From positions 1 through 64,000 of the forward strand of contig CAYZVS010000001.1 of assembly GCA_964482085.1 (NCBI GenBank): a DNA stretch of 64,000 bases, in the 5' to 3' direction. Below the pieces are notes generated by a model that was not told where the DNA came from, searched no databases, and saw only the letters and a list, made by a program, of their open reading frames with translations. The first letter of the stretch is position 1. The number at the start of each line of letters is the position of its first letter. Position numbers and translations under genes: made by a program. Shown piece by piece: positions 57,731 to 64,000 of this stretch. Source of the stretch: CAIXDN01 sp964482085. Lineage in GTDB: Bacteria > Patescibacteriota > Patescibacteriia > 2-12-FULL-60-25.

Positions 57731-58318
57731 TTACTCTGGGAGAAACCACTTTGGATCGTATTGAACGCGATCGTTCACGTGCTCGTATTTATGAAGCTCG
57801 ATATCGGTGAACCAAATAGCAATTTCATTTTTTGCTTCCGCAATATTTCCGGAGGCGTGGATCAAGTTGCGAAGCGGACGGTTCTGCGCGTTGGAAAGCG
57901 CGTAAGTATCATGCGATAAATCTCCACGGATGGTTCCGGCTGGAGATGAAGCTGGTTCTGTTGCACCGACAAGCTTACGGACAAGCGAGACAGCCATCTC
58001 ACCTTCCAGAACAAGAGCGACAACTGGGGACGAGCGTAGAAAGTCTACGAGGCCACGCTTGATCTCACCGCCATAAGCTTTGTGATCGTCAAACGGAAAT
58101 GACTGACCCTCTGCTTCATACTTGGCTTTAGCCTTTGTGAAGACGGCCATCATCCATTCTTCCGTCAAAGCATAGTGTCTATCGACATCTTCTTGCTCCG
58201 GATGAACCATCTTCATCGCTACTATTTTTAATCCAACCTGCTCAAAACGCGTGATTATCTGACCCGTCAAACCGCGCTGAACGCCGTCCGGTTTGATCAA
58301 TACAAGTGTTTGTTCCAT
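57731..58318 (-). CDS. ndk: Nucleoside diphosphate kinase, enlarged
   Basis: 195 residues, about 50 more than the usual 140-150. MEQTLVLIKPDGVQRGLTGQII opens the fold; ALVLEGEMAVSLVRKLVGATEPASSPAGTIRGD and the catalytic His in NLIHASGNIAEAKNEIAIWF are intact. Extra residues sit after the first helix pair (KAKAKYEAEGQSFPFDDHKAYGGEI), before the catalytic His (SHDTYALSNAQNRPLR) and at the C-terminus. It balances nucleoside di- and triphosphates. Start ATG at 58318; a TATACT lies 12 nt upstream. Confidence 0.94.
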   Translation of the reverse strand: MEQTLVLIKPDGVQRGLTGQIITRFEQVGLKIVAMKMVHPEQEDVDRHYALTEEWMMAVFTKAKAKYEAEGQSFPFDDHKAYGGEIKRGLVDFLRSSPVVALVLEGEMAVSLVRKLVGATEPASSPAGTIRGDLSHDTYALSNAQNRPLRNLIHASGNIAEAKNEIAIWFTDIELHKYEHVNDRVQYDPKWFLPE

Positions 58319-58330
58319 ATGTTGCGGCAA

Positions 58331-58336
58331 AGTATA
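58331..58336 (-). promoter_or_regulatory. -10 box of ndk (short leader)
   Basis: TATACT on the minus strand, 12 nt before ATG 58318. Confidence 0.5.
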
Positions 58337-58412
58337 CCCATATTTCTCCAAACCTTGCAAAAAAAACAGCTTTTTGGTAGAGTTTACCAATCAATCCACT
58401 GATTTAACTGAT

Positions 58413-58709
58413 ATGGGACTCCCTGGCCATCGCCGAACTAGCTCACACAAACGCCGCCGCGCCTCGCATTTTGCGTTATCTAAGCCTTCAATTACTACTG
58501 ATAAGGCTGGTCGCACTCACCTTATGCACCGTGCCGCCCCTGGCGCTACGGAATATAACGGTATCAAGATTCACGTGAAAGGCAGCGAGCGTAAGCTTGC
58601 TAAGGCCCTCGCTAAGACTAAGCCGAAGCATGATCAAGACCATGAAGGCCATGATCACAAGAATGAGGAAAAAATGCCTAAGCCAAAGACTCGCGCCAAG
58701 AAAGCGTAA
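58413..58709 (+). CDS. rpmF: Large ribosomal subunit protein bL32, long form without zinc cysteines
   Basis: 98 residues; normally 55-60. MGLPGHRRTSSHKRRRASHFAL and LMHRAAPGATEYNGIKI form the bL32 core. No Cys is present, so this is a zinc-free form. The C-terminal third is a Lys/His/Asp/Glu-rich extension (KPKHDQDHEGHDHKNEEKMP). It is followed by nusB and rnc. Confidence 0.88.
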   Translation: MGLPGHRRTSSHKRRRASHFALSKPSITTDKAGRTHLMHRAAPGATEYNGIKIHVKGSERKLAKALAKTKPKHDQDHEGHDHKNEEKMPKPKTRAKKA

Positions 58710-58745
58710 GATCTCCCCTGCCTGAACGTTCGCTCCTTTGCACCT

Positions 58746-59246
58746 ATGTCCAATCGCCATCTTGCCAGAGCTCTCGCCATGCAATCATTGTATGAGTGGG
58801 ATTTTTATGGTGGCGAACGTGAGGCTGCGGGTTTGATCGACCGCAATATTGAGGAATTCACTAAGGAGTTTGATGAAAAAGAGTTTTCCAAAAATATTGT
58901 CGAAGGTGTGATCAAGAACCAGGCGGACATCGACGCAACCATTACGAAATTTGCACCCGATTGGCCGCTCGTCAAGATTACAACGGTGGATCGCAATGTT
59001 TTGCGCATTGGTACCTATGAACTCTTGTTCAATTTTGATATTCCGAGCAAGGTAGCCATCAACGAAGCGATTGAACTCGCTAAAACATTTGGCGGAGAAT
59101 CGAGCGGAAAATTTGTGAACGGTGTCTTGGGAGCTATCTACCGCGATCAAGTTGCGCAAGGCGTTAACAAGGATTCTGATAAGCCAAAGGAGAAAAAAGA
59201 AATTACTGAAATAAAACACGACAACTCACAGATCAACAATATCTAA
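58746..59246 (+). CDS. nusB: Transcription antitermination factor NusB
   Basis: 166 residues. RHLARALAMQSLYEWDF and VDRNVLRIGTYELLFNFDIPSKVAINEAIELAKTFGGESSGKFVNGVLGAI are signatures of NusB, which with NusE/S10 binds boxA RNA in rRNA operons. An extra charged C-terminal tail of about 30 residues. Between rpmF and rnc, the CPR-typical order. Stop codon 4 bp from the rnc start. Confidence 0.95.
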   Translation: MSNRHLARALAMQSLYEWDFYGGEREAAGLIDRNIEEFTKEFDEKEFSKNIVEGVIKNQADIDATITKFAPDWPLVKITTVDRNVLRIGTYELLFNFDIPSKVAINEAIELAKTFGGESSGKFVNGVLGAIYRDQVAQGVNKDSDKPKEKKEITEIKHDNSQINNI

Positions 59247-59250
59247 TCTT

Positions 59251-59979
59251 ATGATTTCAGCGAGCACCGACTACGGCCCGCTGGAAGAACGCCTGGGGCA
59301 CGCTTTCCGTGACCGCTCGTTCCTCCTGCAGGCACTCACCCATCGTTCATTCTTGAACGAGAATTCTGACCATCCATATCCGCATAATGAACGTCTCGAA
59401 TTTCTTGGCGATGCGGTTCTCGAGTTGATTGTTACGGAACATTTGTTCAAGACATACGCTAATGATGAGGGTGATCTGACCAACTGGCGCGCTGCCTTGG
59501 TGAATGCACTCACTTTGGCTGGCATCGCACGCGAACTCCAATTTGAGGAATATATTTTGATGAGCAAGGGCGAGGCAAAAGACAAAGATTCAAAAGCTCG
59601 TTTGTATATTCTTGCAAATGCTATTGAAGCGATCATTGGCGCGATTTATCTGGACGGTGGCGCTCAAGCAGCCGAGAAATTTATCCGTGCGCATATTCTC
59701 TCGCATCTACCGAAGATTCTGAAAGATGAATTGTATATCGATGCTAAAAGTAAGTTTCAAGAAACGTCGCAAGAGTTGCTTGGCATTACACCGACATACA
59801 AAGTACTAGAAGAGAAAGGTCCGGATCACGCCAAAGAATTTACGATTGGTGTGTTCCTCGGAAAAGACTTAGTCGCCGTTGGAAAAGGTACAAGCAAGCA
59901 AGAAGCTCAGGTATCTGCAGCTGAAGCTGGACTCGATGCCAAGGGCTGGAGAACGCAACCCGGAAAAAAAGGCACATAA
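59251..59979 (+). CDS. rnc: Ribonuclease III
   Basis: 242 residues. NERLEFLGDAVLELIVTEHLF (46-66) is the RNase III signature with its metal-binding Glu/Asp; ILANAIEAIIGAIYLDGG carries the second acidic group. A double-stranded RNA-binding domain follows (DAKSKFQETSQELLGITPTYKVLEEKGPDHAKEFTIGVFL). Cuts dsRNA in rRNA processing. No ATP needed. Last gene of rpmF-nusB-rnc; the stop codon lies at the edge of the terminator. Confidence 0.96.
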   Translation: MISASTDYGPLEERLGHAFRDRSFLLQALTHRSFLNENSDHPYPHNERLEFLGDAVLELIVTEHLFKTYANDEGDLTNWRAALVNALTLAGIARELQFEEYILMSKGEAKDKDSKARLYILANAIEAIIGAIYLDGGAQAAEKFIRAHILSHLPKILKDELYIDAKSKFQETSQELLGITPTYKVLEEKGPDHAKEFTIGVFLGKDLVAVGKGTSKQEAQVSAAEAGLDAKGWRTQPGKKGT

Positions 59980-60010
59980 CAAAACACCCGCCGATTGGCG
60001 GGTGTTTTGT
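59979..60010. terminator. Bidirectional terminator after rnc and tRNA-Arg
   Basis: ACAAAACACCCGCC-GATT-GGCGGGTGTTTTGT, 14-bp perfect stem. Confidence 0.92.
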
Positions 60011-60011
60011 A

Positions 60012-60086
60012 TGGTGTCCCGAGAGGGAATCGAACCCCCATCTCGTGGTTCGAAGCCACGCATTCTATCCGTTGAACTATCAGGAC
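60012..60086 (-). tRNA. tRNA-Arg (anticodon TCG)
   Basis: 75 nt. Acceptor GTCCTGA/TCGGGAC (with one G-T pair), anticodon stem GTGG/CCAC with loop CTTCGAA (TCG), T-arm GGGGG-TTCGATT-CCCTC-like, discriminator A and encoded CCA. Its promoter overlaps that of pyrE. Confidence 0.92.
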
Positions 60087-60094
60087 GAACGGGG

Positions 60095-60147
60095 CGAGAT
60101 TAGCGCGAAACAGTATTTGCGACAAGGCCCAACCTAGGCTAATCTCG
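60095..60147. promoter_or_regulatory. Overlapping divergent promoters of tRNA-Arg and pyrE
   Basis: Plus strand: TTGCGA (60117-60122), 17 bp, TAATCT (60140-60145). Minus strand: TTGTCG (60120-60125), 17 bp, TAATCT (60097-60102). The two -35 boxes overlap in TTGCGACAA, and the -10 regions form a perfect inverted repeat (CGAGATTAGC/GCTAATCTCG). RNA polymerase can use only one side at a time. Confidence 0.7.
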
Positions 60148-60177
60148 GGGTGCACCTTTCATCTCATAGGAGTACAT

Positions 60178-60819
60178 ATGCCCAAGTTGGAGCGACCAGT
60201 CGATGTCTTGGCGGAAAAGCAATGCATCATGCAAGGGCACTTTGTGCTCAAGAGCGGAAAGCATTCATCCGTCTACATCAACAAGATCCGGATGTATCCG
60301 GACTCGGTACTGCTTAGCACGCTGTGTATCGATCTTGCGATCTGTTTCAAGGAAGATCCGGTCGACGTGGTGGTTGGTCCGGCGTTGGGCGGGATCGCAC
60401 TTGCGCTGTGCACGGCCAAGTCGCTCACGCTTTGGCGTGGCGACGTTGTCCCCTGGGCTTTTGCGGAAAAGGAGGGTGAAGGTTTCACGTTCCGTGATCC
60501 GTATCCCGAGTATCTGCAAGACAAGCGCGTGCTCGTGGTGGATGACATCCTCACGACTGGCGGATCCATCAAGCGGACAGTGGAAGCTGTTACGCGAGCA
60601 GGAGGCGTTCCGATCGGAGTTGGGGCTATTTGCAATCGCGGACGCGTGACTTCTGAGATGCTGGGCGTTCCCAAGCTCTGCTCGCTCATTAACATGGACG
60701 TCGAAGATACTTGGGAAGAGGTTGAGTGCCCGCTCTGCACCCAAGGGATTCCGATCAGCACGTTGGTTGGTCATGGCGCGACATACATCGCTCAGCATGA
60801 ACAGCTTAAGGGCGACTGA
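60178..60819 (+). CDS. pyrE: Orotate phosphoribosyltransferase-like protein
   Basis: 213 residues. The PRPP-binding loop is VLVVDDILTTGGSI; VVVGPALGGIALALCTAKSL and HFVLKSGKHSSVYINK are further family signatures. CPLCTQGIPI near the C-terminus is seen in a subgroup of PyrE-like proteins. It would make OMP from orotate and PRPP in pyrimidine synthesis. No other pyr gene is nearby, so it may instead salvage pyrimidine bases. GC-rich cassette; ATAGGAG lies 5 nt before the ATG. Confidence 0.85.
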   Translation: MPKLERPVDVLAEKQCIMQGHFVLKSGKHSSVYINKIRMYPDSVLLSTLCIDLAICFKEDPVDVVVGPALGGIALALCTAKSLTLWRGDVVPWAFAEKEGEGFTFRDPYPEYLQDKRVLVVDDILTTGGSIKRTVEAVTRAGGVPIGVGAICNRGRVTSEMLGVPKLCSLINMDVEDTWEEVECPLCTQGIPISTLVGHGATYIAQHEQLKGD

Positions 60820-60823
60820 AGGA

Positions 60824-60852
60824 TTGACAGCGACCCAGAAATCAGCTTAACG
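60824..60852 (+). promoter_or_regulatory. Promoter of the 60889 gene
   Basis: TTGACA (60824-60829), 17 bp, TTAACG (60847-60852), just after the pyrE stop. Confidence 0.6.
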
Positions 60853-60888
60853 TTGTCGTGCTCGTTCCTATCAACCATTGGAGTCTTC

Positions 60889-61374
60889 ATGCAAGAAACA
60901 GAGGCGTACACTTCAACGTTCATCGATCCCAAGCGTCTGCTCCTGGAGCAGGCTCGTGATGCCGAGAAACGGCTCCATCTGCTCGTCGAACTTTTGGCCA
61001 AGCGCCAAGGTCAGCTTTTCTCAATCCGTATGCCCAACGAGCCGATCATCATCGGTATCGTCGCTGATGGGCCAATCTACATCGACGGCTTGCGGAGGCT
61101 GTACATTCCCGCGACCAAGTACACGGTGCCGGACCAAGACACGCGAGACTTCATCGTCACCGAAGGATCGTTGCAGATGAACTCGCTAACATTTCTCCAG
61201 ATGCTGCAGCGCTCTGAAGCCGAGGAGCGATTTCTGATCGGTGACCTCGAGGTGCTCTTTGCCCTCCCTCCTGAGAGCTACGACCGGCTGTGCGCGCTTT
61301 TCCTCGCACTCGGCCGTGACACGTCGCATCCGTATCTCGAGGCGCAACGCCTCAAGCGAGATAGCGGCTGGTAG
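60889..61374 (+). CDS. Hypothetical protein
   Basis: 161 residues, unrecognised. Start ATG at 60889 (MQETEAYTSTFIDPKRLL) with TGGAG 5 nt upstream. A helix (LLLEQARDAEKRLHLLVELLAKRQG) is followed by strands (EPIIIGIVADGPIYIDGLRRLYIPA) and a helical end (SYDRLCALFLALGRDTSHPYL). GC-rich cassette with own promoter and terminator. Confidence 0.6.
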   Translation: MQETEAYTSTFIDPKRLLLEQARDAEKRLHLLVELLAKRQGQLFSIRMPNEPIIIGIVADGPIYIDGLRRLYIPATKYTVPDQDTRDFIVTEGSLQMNSLTFLQMLQRSEAEERFLIGDLEVLFALPPESYDRLCALFLALGRDTSHPYLEAQRLKRDSGW

Positions 61375-61386
61375 ACAACTTCTGAA

Positions 61387-61417
61387 CCGCCCCTGACGCA
61401 CTCGCGTCGGGGGCGGG
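61387..61417 (+). terminator. Terminator of the 60889 gene
   Basis: CCGCCCCTGACGC-ACTC-GCGTCGGGGGCGG, followed by GCTTCGTTT. Confidence 0.85.
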
Positions 61418-61424
61418 CTTCGTT

Positions 61425-61430
61425 TATACT
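61425..61430 (+). promoter_or_regulatory. -10 box of gpsA (leaderless)
   Basis: TATACT ends exactly 7 nt before the ATG at 61438, so the predicted transcript begins at the start codon. Confidence 0.65.
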
Positions 61431-61437
61431 CTTGGCC

Positions 61438-62439
61438 ATGAACAAGGCTCCGATTGCGATACTGGGTGCTGGGAATATGGCCTCCGCGCTCGCACTTAAC
61501 TTAGTACGTCATAAGCGACCGATTCGTTTGTACTGCATCGAGCAAGACGTGGAGAAAGATCTACGAAAAAATCGCTGTAATACCAAGTATATGGCCGGAC
61601 ATCGTTTTGCTAAACATGTTACGGCGACGAATAACTTGGCCGCAGTGCTCAAAGATGCGGAAGATGTTTTTATAGCTGTACCTTCTTTTGCTGTTGGCGA
61701 TGTCATGGCGGCGGCCAAACCTTTTCTTACAAATACTATTAAGTCGATCGCGAGTATCACGAAGGGTATTGATGCAGAAACACTTGAGCCGCTCATTATG
61801 AGCGAGTCAGATCAGCTTCCATCGGCCCTTCGTCGGAAGATTTGTACACTGGGTGGTCCGGCGATCGCAACGGAGATGGTGAAGGGCTCCCCAACCGGAT
61901 TCATTATTGCAGGAAGAGATAAGGTTGCGATTGCTCGCGTCAAAAAACTTTTAGAAACAGATACAGTAAAATGTGCTACGTCGACGGATCTGCTGGGAGT
62001 GGGCTTAGCTTCAGCGCTTAAAAATCCGTATGCGATTGCGCTTGGCATGTGTGATGGGTTGAAATATCCAACCAATGCCAAAGCCATGGTCCTCGCATTA
62101 GCTATCGAAGAAATGGAGCATTTGATCGTTAAGGCCGGTGGACATGTGGATACAGCGAAGGGTTTAGCGGGGCTTGGTGATTTGATTGTTACGGGCATGA
62201 GTCCGCATGGACGAAATCGAACCTATGGTGAACGATTGGTCGGTGCAAAAAGCCTTAAACCAGAGGACTTAGGGCTCGGAACCGTAGAAGGAATCGTTGC
62301 AACTACACTCGCCGTGAAACTCGCACGAAAAATCAAAGTAAAGACGCCCTTACTCGATACCATTGACCTCTGCTTGCGTAGCCGACACCATTTTGAAAAG
62401 CCATTCGTCTTTTACCTCAAACACTTACAATTATCTTGA
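61438..62439 (+). CDS. gpsA: Glycerol-3-phosphate dehydrogenase [NAD(P)+]
   Basis: 333 residues from ATG 61438; a TTG two codons earlier is not needed. The dinucleotide site is IAILGAGNMASALALNL. ASITKGIDAETLEP, GGPAIATEMVKGSPTGFIIA, LASALKNPYAIALGMCDGL (catalytic Lys) and GLAGLGDLIVTGMSPHGRNRTYGERL are GpsA signatures. It makes sn-glycerol 3-phosphate for membrane lipids. UGA stop shows the standard code. The next gene begins 1 bp later. Confidence 0.95.
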   Translation: MNKAPIAILGAGNMASALALNLVRHKRPIRLYCIEQDVEKDLRKNRCNTKYMAGHRFAKHVTATNNLAAVLKDAEDVFIAVPSFAVGDVMAAAKPFLTNTIKSIASITKGIDAETLEPLIMSESDQLPSALRRKICTLGGPAIATEMVKGSPTGFIIAGRDKVAIARVKKLLETDTVKCATSTDLLGVGLASALKNPYAIALGMCDGLKYPTNAKAMVLALAIEEMEHLIVKAGGHVDTAKGLAGLGDLIVTGMSPHGRNRTYGERLVGAKSLKPEDLGLGTVEGIVATTLAVKLARKIKVKTPLLDTIDLCLRSRHHFEKPFVFYLKHLQLS

Positions 62440-62440
62440 T

Positions 62441-62854
62441 ATGCAACTCCCTCAAGAACTCCAACGCTTTGAATTCCCAGCCTTGATCCTTATCGCAGAC
62501 AAAATCCATGCGCAATTTTGGTTGGCGCATAACGACACGATGGAAGAAGTCGATTTACTCGAGCTTGAGCGTGATACTCCAAGCGATTCAGAAGGTCGTG
62601 AGCTTGGCGTAGAACTCAAGGATGATAACCGTCTGCATCAATTCATCCATATGATTGTCTCGCGTTTAGATGAAATCATGAGCGAGGGCGTGGCTGATAC
62701 CGTACATCTTGTGATGGAGGCCGAGCTTAGTAACATGGTTGTCGAGCATTCGAGTCATACGGTGCAGGAATCTGTCGGAAAAGTGCTACATCTCAACTTA
62801 ATGAAAGAAGAACCGCTGGAAGTTGTGACCCGCTTGCTCGAGGTTGAGGCTTAG
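62441..62854 (+). CDS. Small eRF1-like (baeRF / host-attachment-like) protein
   Basis: 137 residues from ATG 62441 (MQLPQELQRFEFPAL). The fold order LILIADKIHAQFWLAHNDTMEEVDLLELERD ... GRELGVELKDDNRLHQFIHMIVSRLDEIM ... ADTVHLVMEAELSNMVVEH resembles the single-domain bacterial relatives of archaeal/eukaryotic release factors, some labelled 'required for attachment to host cells'. The match is by pattern. It directly follows gpsA (1 bp) and its stop overlaps that of the convergent MEMO-like gene. Confidence 0.55.
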   Translation: MQLPQELQRFEFPALILIADKIHAQFWLAHNDTMEEVDLLELERDTPSDSEGRELGVELKDDNRLHQFIHMIVSRLDEIMSEGVADTVHLVMEAELSNMVVEHSSHTVQESVGKVLHLNLMKEEPLEVVTRLLEVEA

Positions 62855-63774
62855 TACCAAGCCCCGACAAGATAACTTGTTGTGAAGCCGGTTGAACCGC
62901 TGTAATCGCTCGAGATCGCTTGATCTAGGAGACTGAAGCGAGGTGAACCTAGGGCCTGAATCGTCGCGGCGATGGATGGTCCGTTATCGGTAAAGCGATC
63001 TTTTGCTTCTCTAAAAAAAGAAACATCGTTTTCGACGAACGCACGCTTTGTACGTTCGTCGTTTGTTTTTGCGACCGTTTTATCCAAGTAATGAGACATG
63101 TCCGATGATACAAGGAGAAAGTTTCCAAGTTCCGACTCCGATCGGAGCCAGGTAGCAAGTTCATCGAGTTGTTTTTGTGTAACGGATGATTTGATAGCTA
63201 TAGGAACGATGGTTATTCCGGTGGCGAGTCGATGTAGAAATGGGATTAACACGCCGATTCCGTGCTCGCGTTCAAAGATTCTTGGATCTTCACCGATATC
63301 TGTAACTGATCTTTCTAGCCTATCTACGACTTTCGTATCGATATTCACTCTCTCCCCTGCTGTTGCATACGATGCACGATGCGTCGTGATTTGATGCGCT
63401 CCTGCCGCATAGTGATCGGGTGAGAGAATGATGATTGTTTTTAGGTCCTTGCGACAACGGACGATTTCTTGCAAGGTTTTTACAATCAAATCAGATGCGA
63501 GCGCATGATGATTCACAATAGCGGCACGATAGGTGTGACAAACGGCCGTTTCTGGTGCAATCGACCAAGCTTTTTTATATAATTCCGTTACAAGGAATTT
63601 GTCGGCGTCGATAGGTACAGTCTGATCCTCCCCGACTGGTACATCACCGTAACCGGAGACAGGATCTGTCTGCGGGATTGTTTTCAACTCTGTGGTTGAT
63701 GCGTTCAGAAATGCCAAAAGCCCCGCAAGAGCGAGACTTAAGGCGACGAGCCCAAGAATAAGAACGTGTTTCAT
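62851..63774 (-). CDS. MEMO-family (AmmeMemoRadiSam B-like) membrane-anchored protein
   Basis: 307 residues. N-terminal membrane helix (ILGLVALSLALAGLLAFL). The MEMO core has its metal-site-like residues: IVNHHALASDLI, IIILSPDHYAAGAHQ, EREHGIGVLIPFLH and LLVSSDMSHYLDK. These place three His and a Cys/Asp equivalent as in human MEMO1 and the bacterial AmmeMemoRadiSam B protein; function is not established. Anchoring to the membrane is unusual for the family. Start lies 2 bp after the A2M-like gene stop on the same strand. Confidence 0.88.
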   Translation of the reverse strand: MKHVLILGLVALSLALAGLLAFLNASTTELKTIPQTDPVSGYGDVPVGEDQTVPIDADKFLVTELYKKAWSIAPETAVCHTYRAAIVNHHALASDLIVKTLQEIVRCRKDLKTIIILSPDHYAAGAHQITTHRASYATAGERVNIDTKVVDRLERSVTDIGEDPRIFEREHGIGVLIPFLHRLATGITIVPIAIKSSVTQKQLDELATWLRSESELGNFLLVSSDMSHYLDKTVAKTNDERTKRAFVENDVSFFREAKDRFTDNGPSIAATIQALGSPRFSLLDQAISSDYSGSTGFTTSYLVGAWY

Positions 63775-63775
63775 T

Positions 63776-64000
63776 TCACGATAACGGTTTCATCTTTTCC
63801 GACGGATGCTATGGATGGATACTCACTGTGCTGGATGAGCGGAGCTTCTGCTGTATAGGTACCGCGCGAGACAACACGCGCGTTGTATTGTATCGGCTGT
63901 AATCGGTCGGTTGCTGTTCCGCAGACAAGGAAGGACACATGACCGTCTCCCGAGTCGTATGGATACCACGAGGAACTCGCGTAGTAATTGTAGCTGGCGA
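63776..64000 (-). CDS. 3' end of an alpha-2-macroglobulin-like gene (partial)
   Basis: Only the last 74 residues are in the window: SYNYYASSSWYPYDSGDGHV, SFLVCGTATDRLQPIQYNAR, VVSRGTYTAEAPLIQHSEYP and SIASVGKDETVIVK to the stop at 63776-63778. This resembles the terminal segment of bacterial alpha-2-macroglobulins (Y-x-x-R-V-V-S-x-G-x-Y-x-x-x-P...Y-x-P), which trap proteases. The thioester part is outside the window. It is followed by the MEMO-like gene in the same transcription unit. Confidence 0.65.

Overview
Most of this window (about 5.6 to 64 kb) looks like one chromosome segment of a Candidate Phyla Radiation (Patescibacteria) bacterium. The evidence is gene content and order: rpmF-nusB-rnc, infC-rpmI-rplT, a threonyl-tRNA synthetase without the TGS domain, a DUF4012 protein beside a glycosyltransferase, a duplicated fused MFS/spermidine-synthase-like gene, tmRNA abutting smpB, and many start codons only 6-12 nt from a -10 box. 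UGA is used as a stop (for example gpsA), so the genetic code is standard. The first 5.3 kb is GC-rich, reads like a myxobacterium-type genome and carries a complete IS1182-type element. It meets the rest at a truncated tRNA 3' end (5606-5655), so it is either an integrated element or a scaffolding join. Three 10-N gaps (2149, 4640, 25297) show that this is a scaffolded assembly.

Layout. 0-5.3 kb: ECF-like sigma factor, a small membrane protein, a dual-specificity-phosphatase-like gene split by an IS, and a small ORF. 5.6-11 kb: minus-strand operon tRNA-Thr, rpmG, two MFS-like genes (one fused to a spermidine-synthase-like domain), a small membrane protein, a RecB/RNase H-like nuclease and a YibE/F transporter. 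11-16 kb: two possibly related hypothetical genes, DUF4230 and coiled-coil proteins, a RecD-like helicase, msrB, a Gmad2 lipoprotein, tRNA-Tyr and tRNA-Thr. 16-23 kb: TPR protein, tpiA, M16 protease, glyS, frr, BNR-repeat lipoprotein, holB. 23-29.4 kb: a GC-rich run of exported proteins (two beta-barrel-like proteins, a MopE-type lipoprotein, a secreted protein). 29.5-33 kb: rplT, rpmI, infC, tmRNA, smpB. 33-48 kb: membrane and envelope genes, a T-box-controlled thrS, a double-GGDEF protein, DUF4012 protein and glycosyltransferase. 48.4-57.7 kb: tRNA-Pro, Gly and Phe, several GC-rich single-gene cassettes, rlmI, and an NRAMP-like transporter. 57.7-64 kb: ndk, rpmF-nusB-rnc, tRNA-Arg, pyrE, gpsA, a baeRF-like protein, a MEMO-family protein, and the 3' end of an alpha-2-macroglobulin-like gene.

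Two gene populations alternate. Housekeeping and membrane genes have moderate GC, overlap in operons, and often have a TATACT-like box so close to ATG that transcripts should be leaderless or nearly so. About fifteen accessory genes are more GC-rich and mostly stand alone. Many have a TTGACA/17-bp/TATAAT-type promoter, a clear GGAGG-type ribosome binding site and a GC-rich terminator. Both types share a dispersed palindromic repeat (20391, 23044, 25447), which argues that the GC-rich genes belong to this genome rather than to a mis-assembly.

The strongest signals are: a T-box leader upstream of thrS whose TGGA matches the U73 discriminator of both tRNA-Thr genes in the window; outer-membrane-type beta-barrel proteins in an apparently monoderm lineage; an IS whose removal restores a continuous frame; a tmRNA with an unusually long 25-residue tag; and face-to-face overlapping promoters between pyrE and tRNA-Arg. 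Everything here was read by eye; no database search was run.
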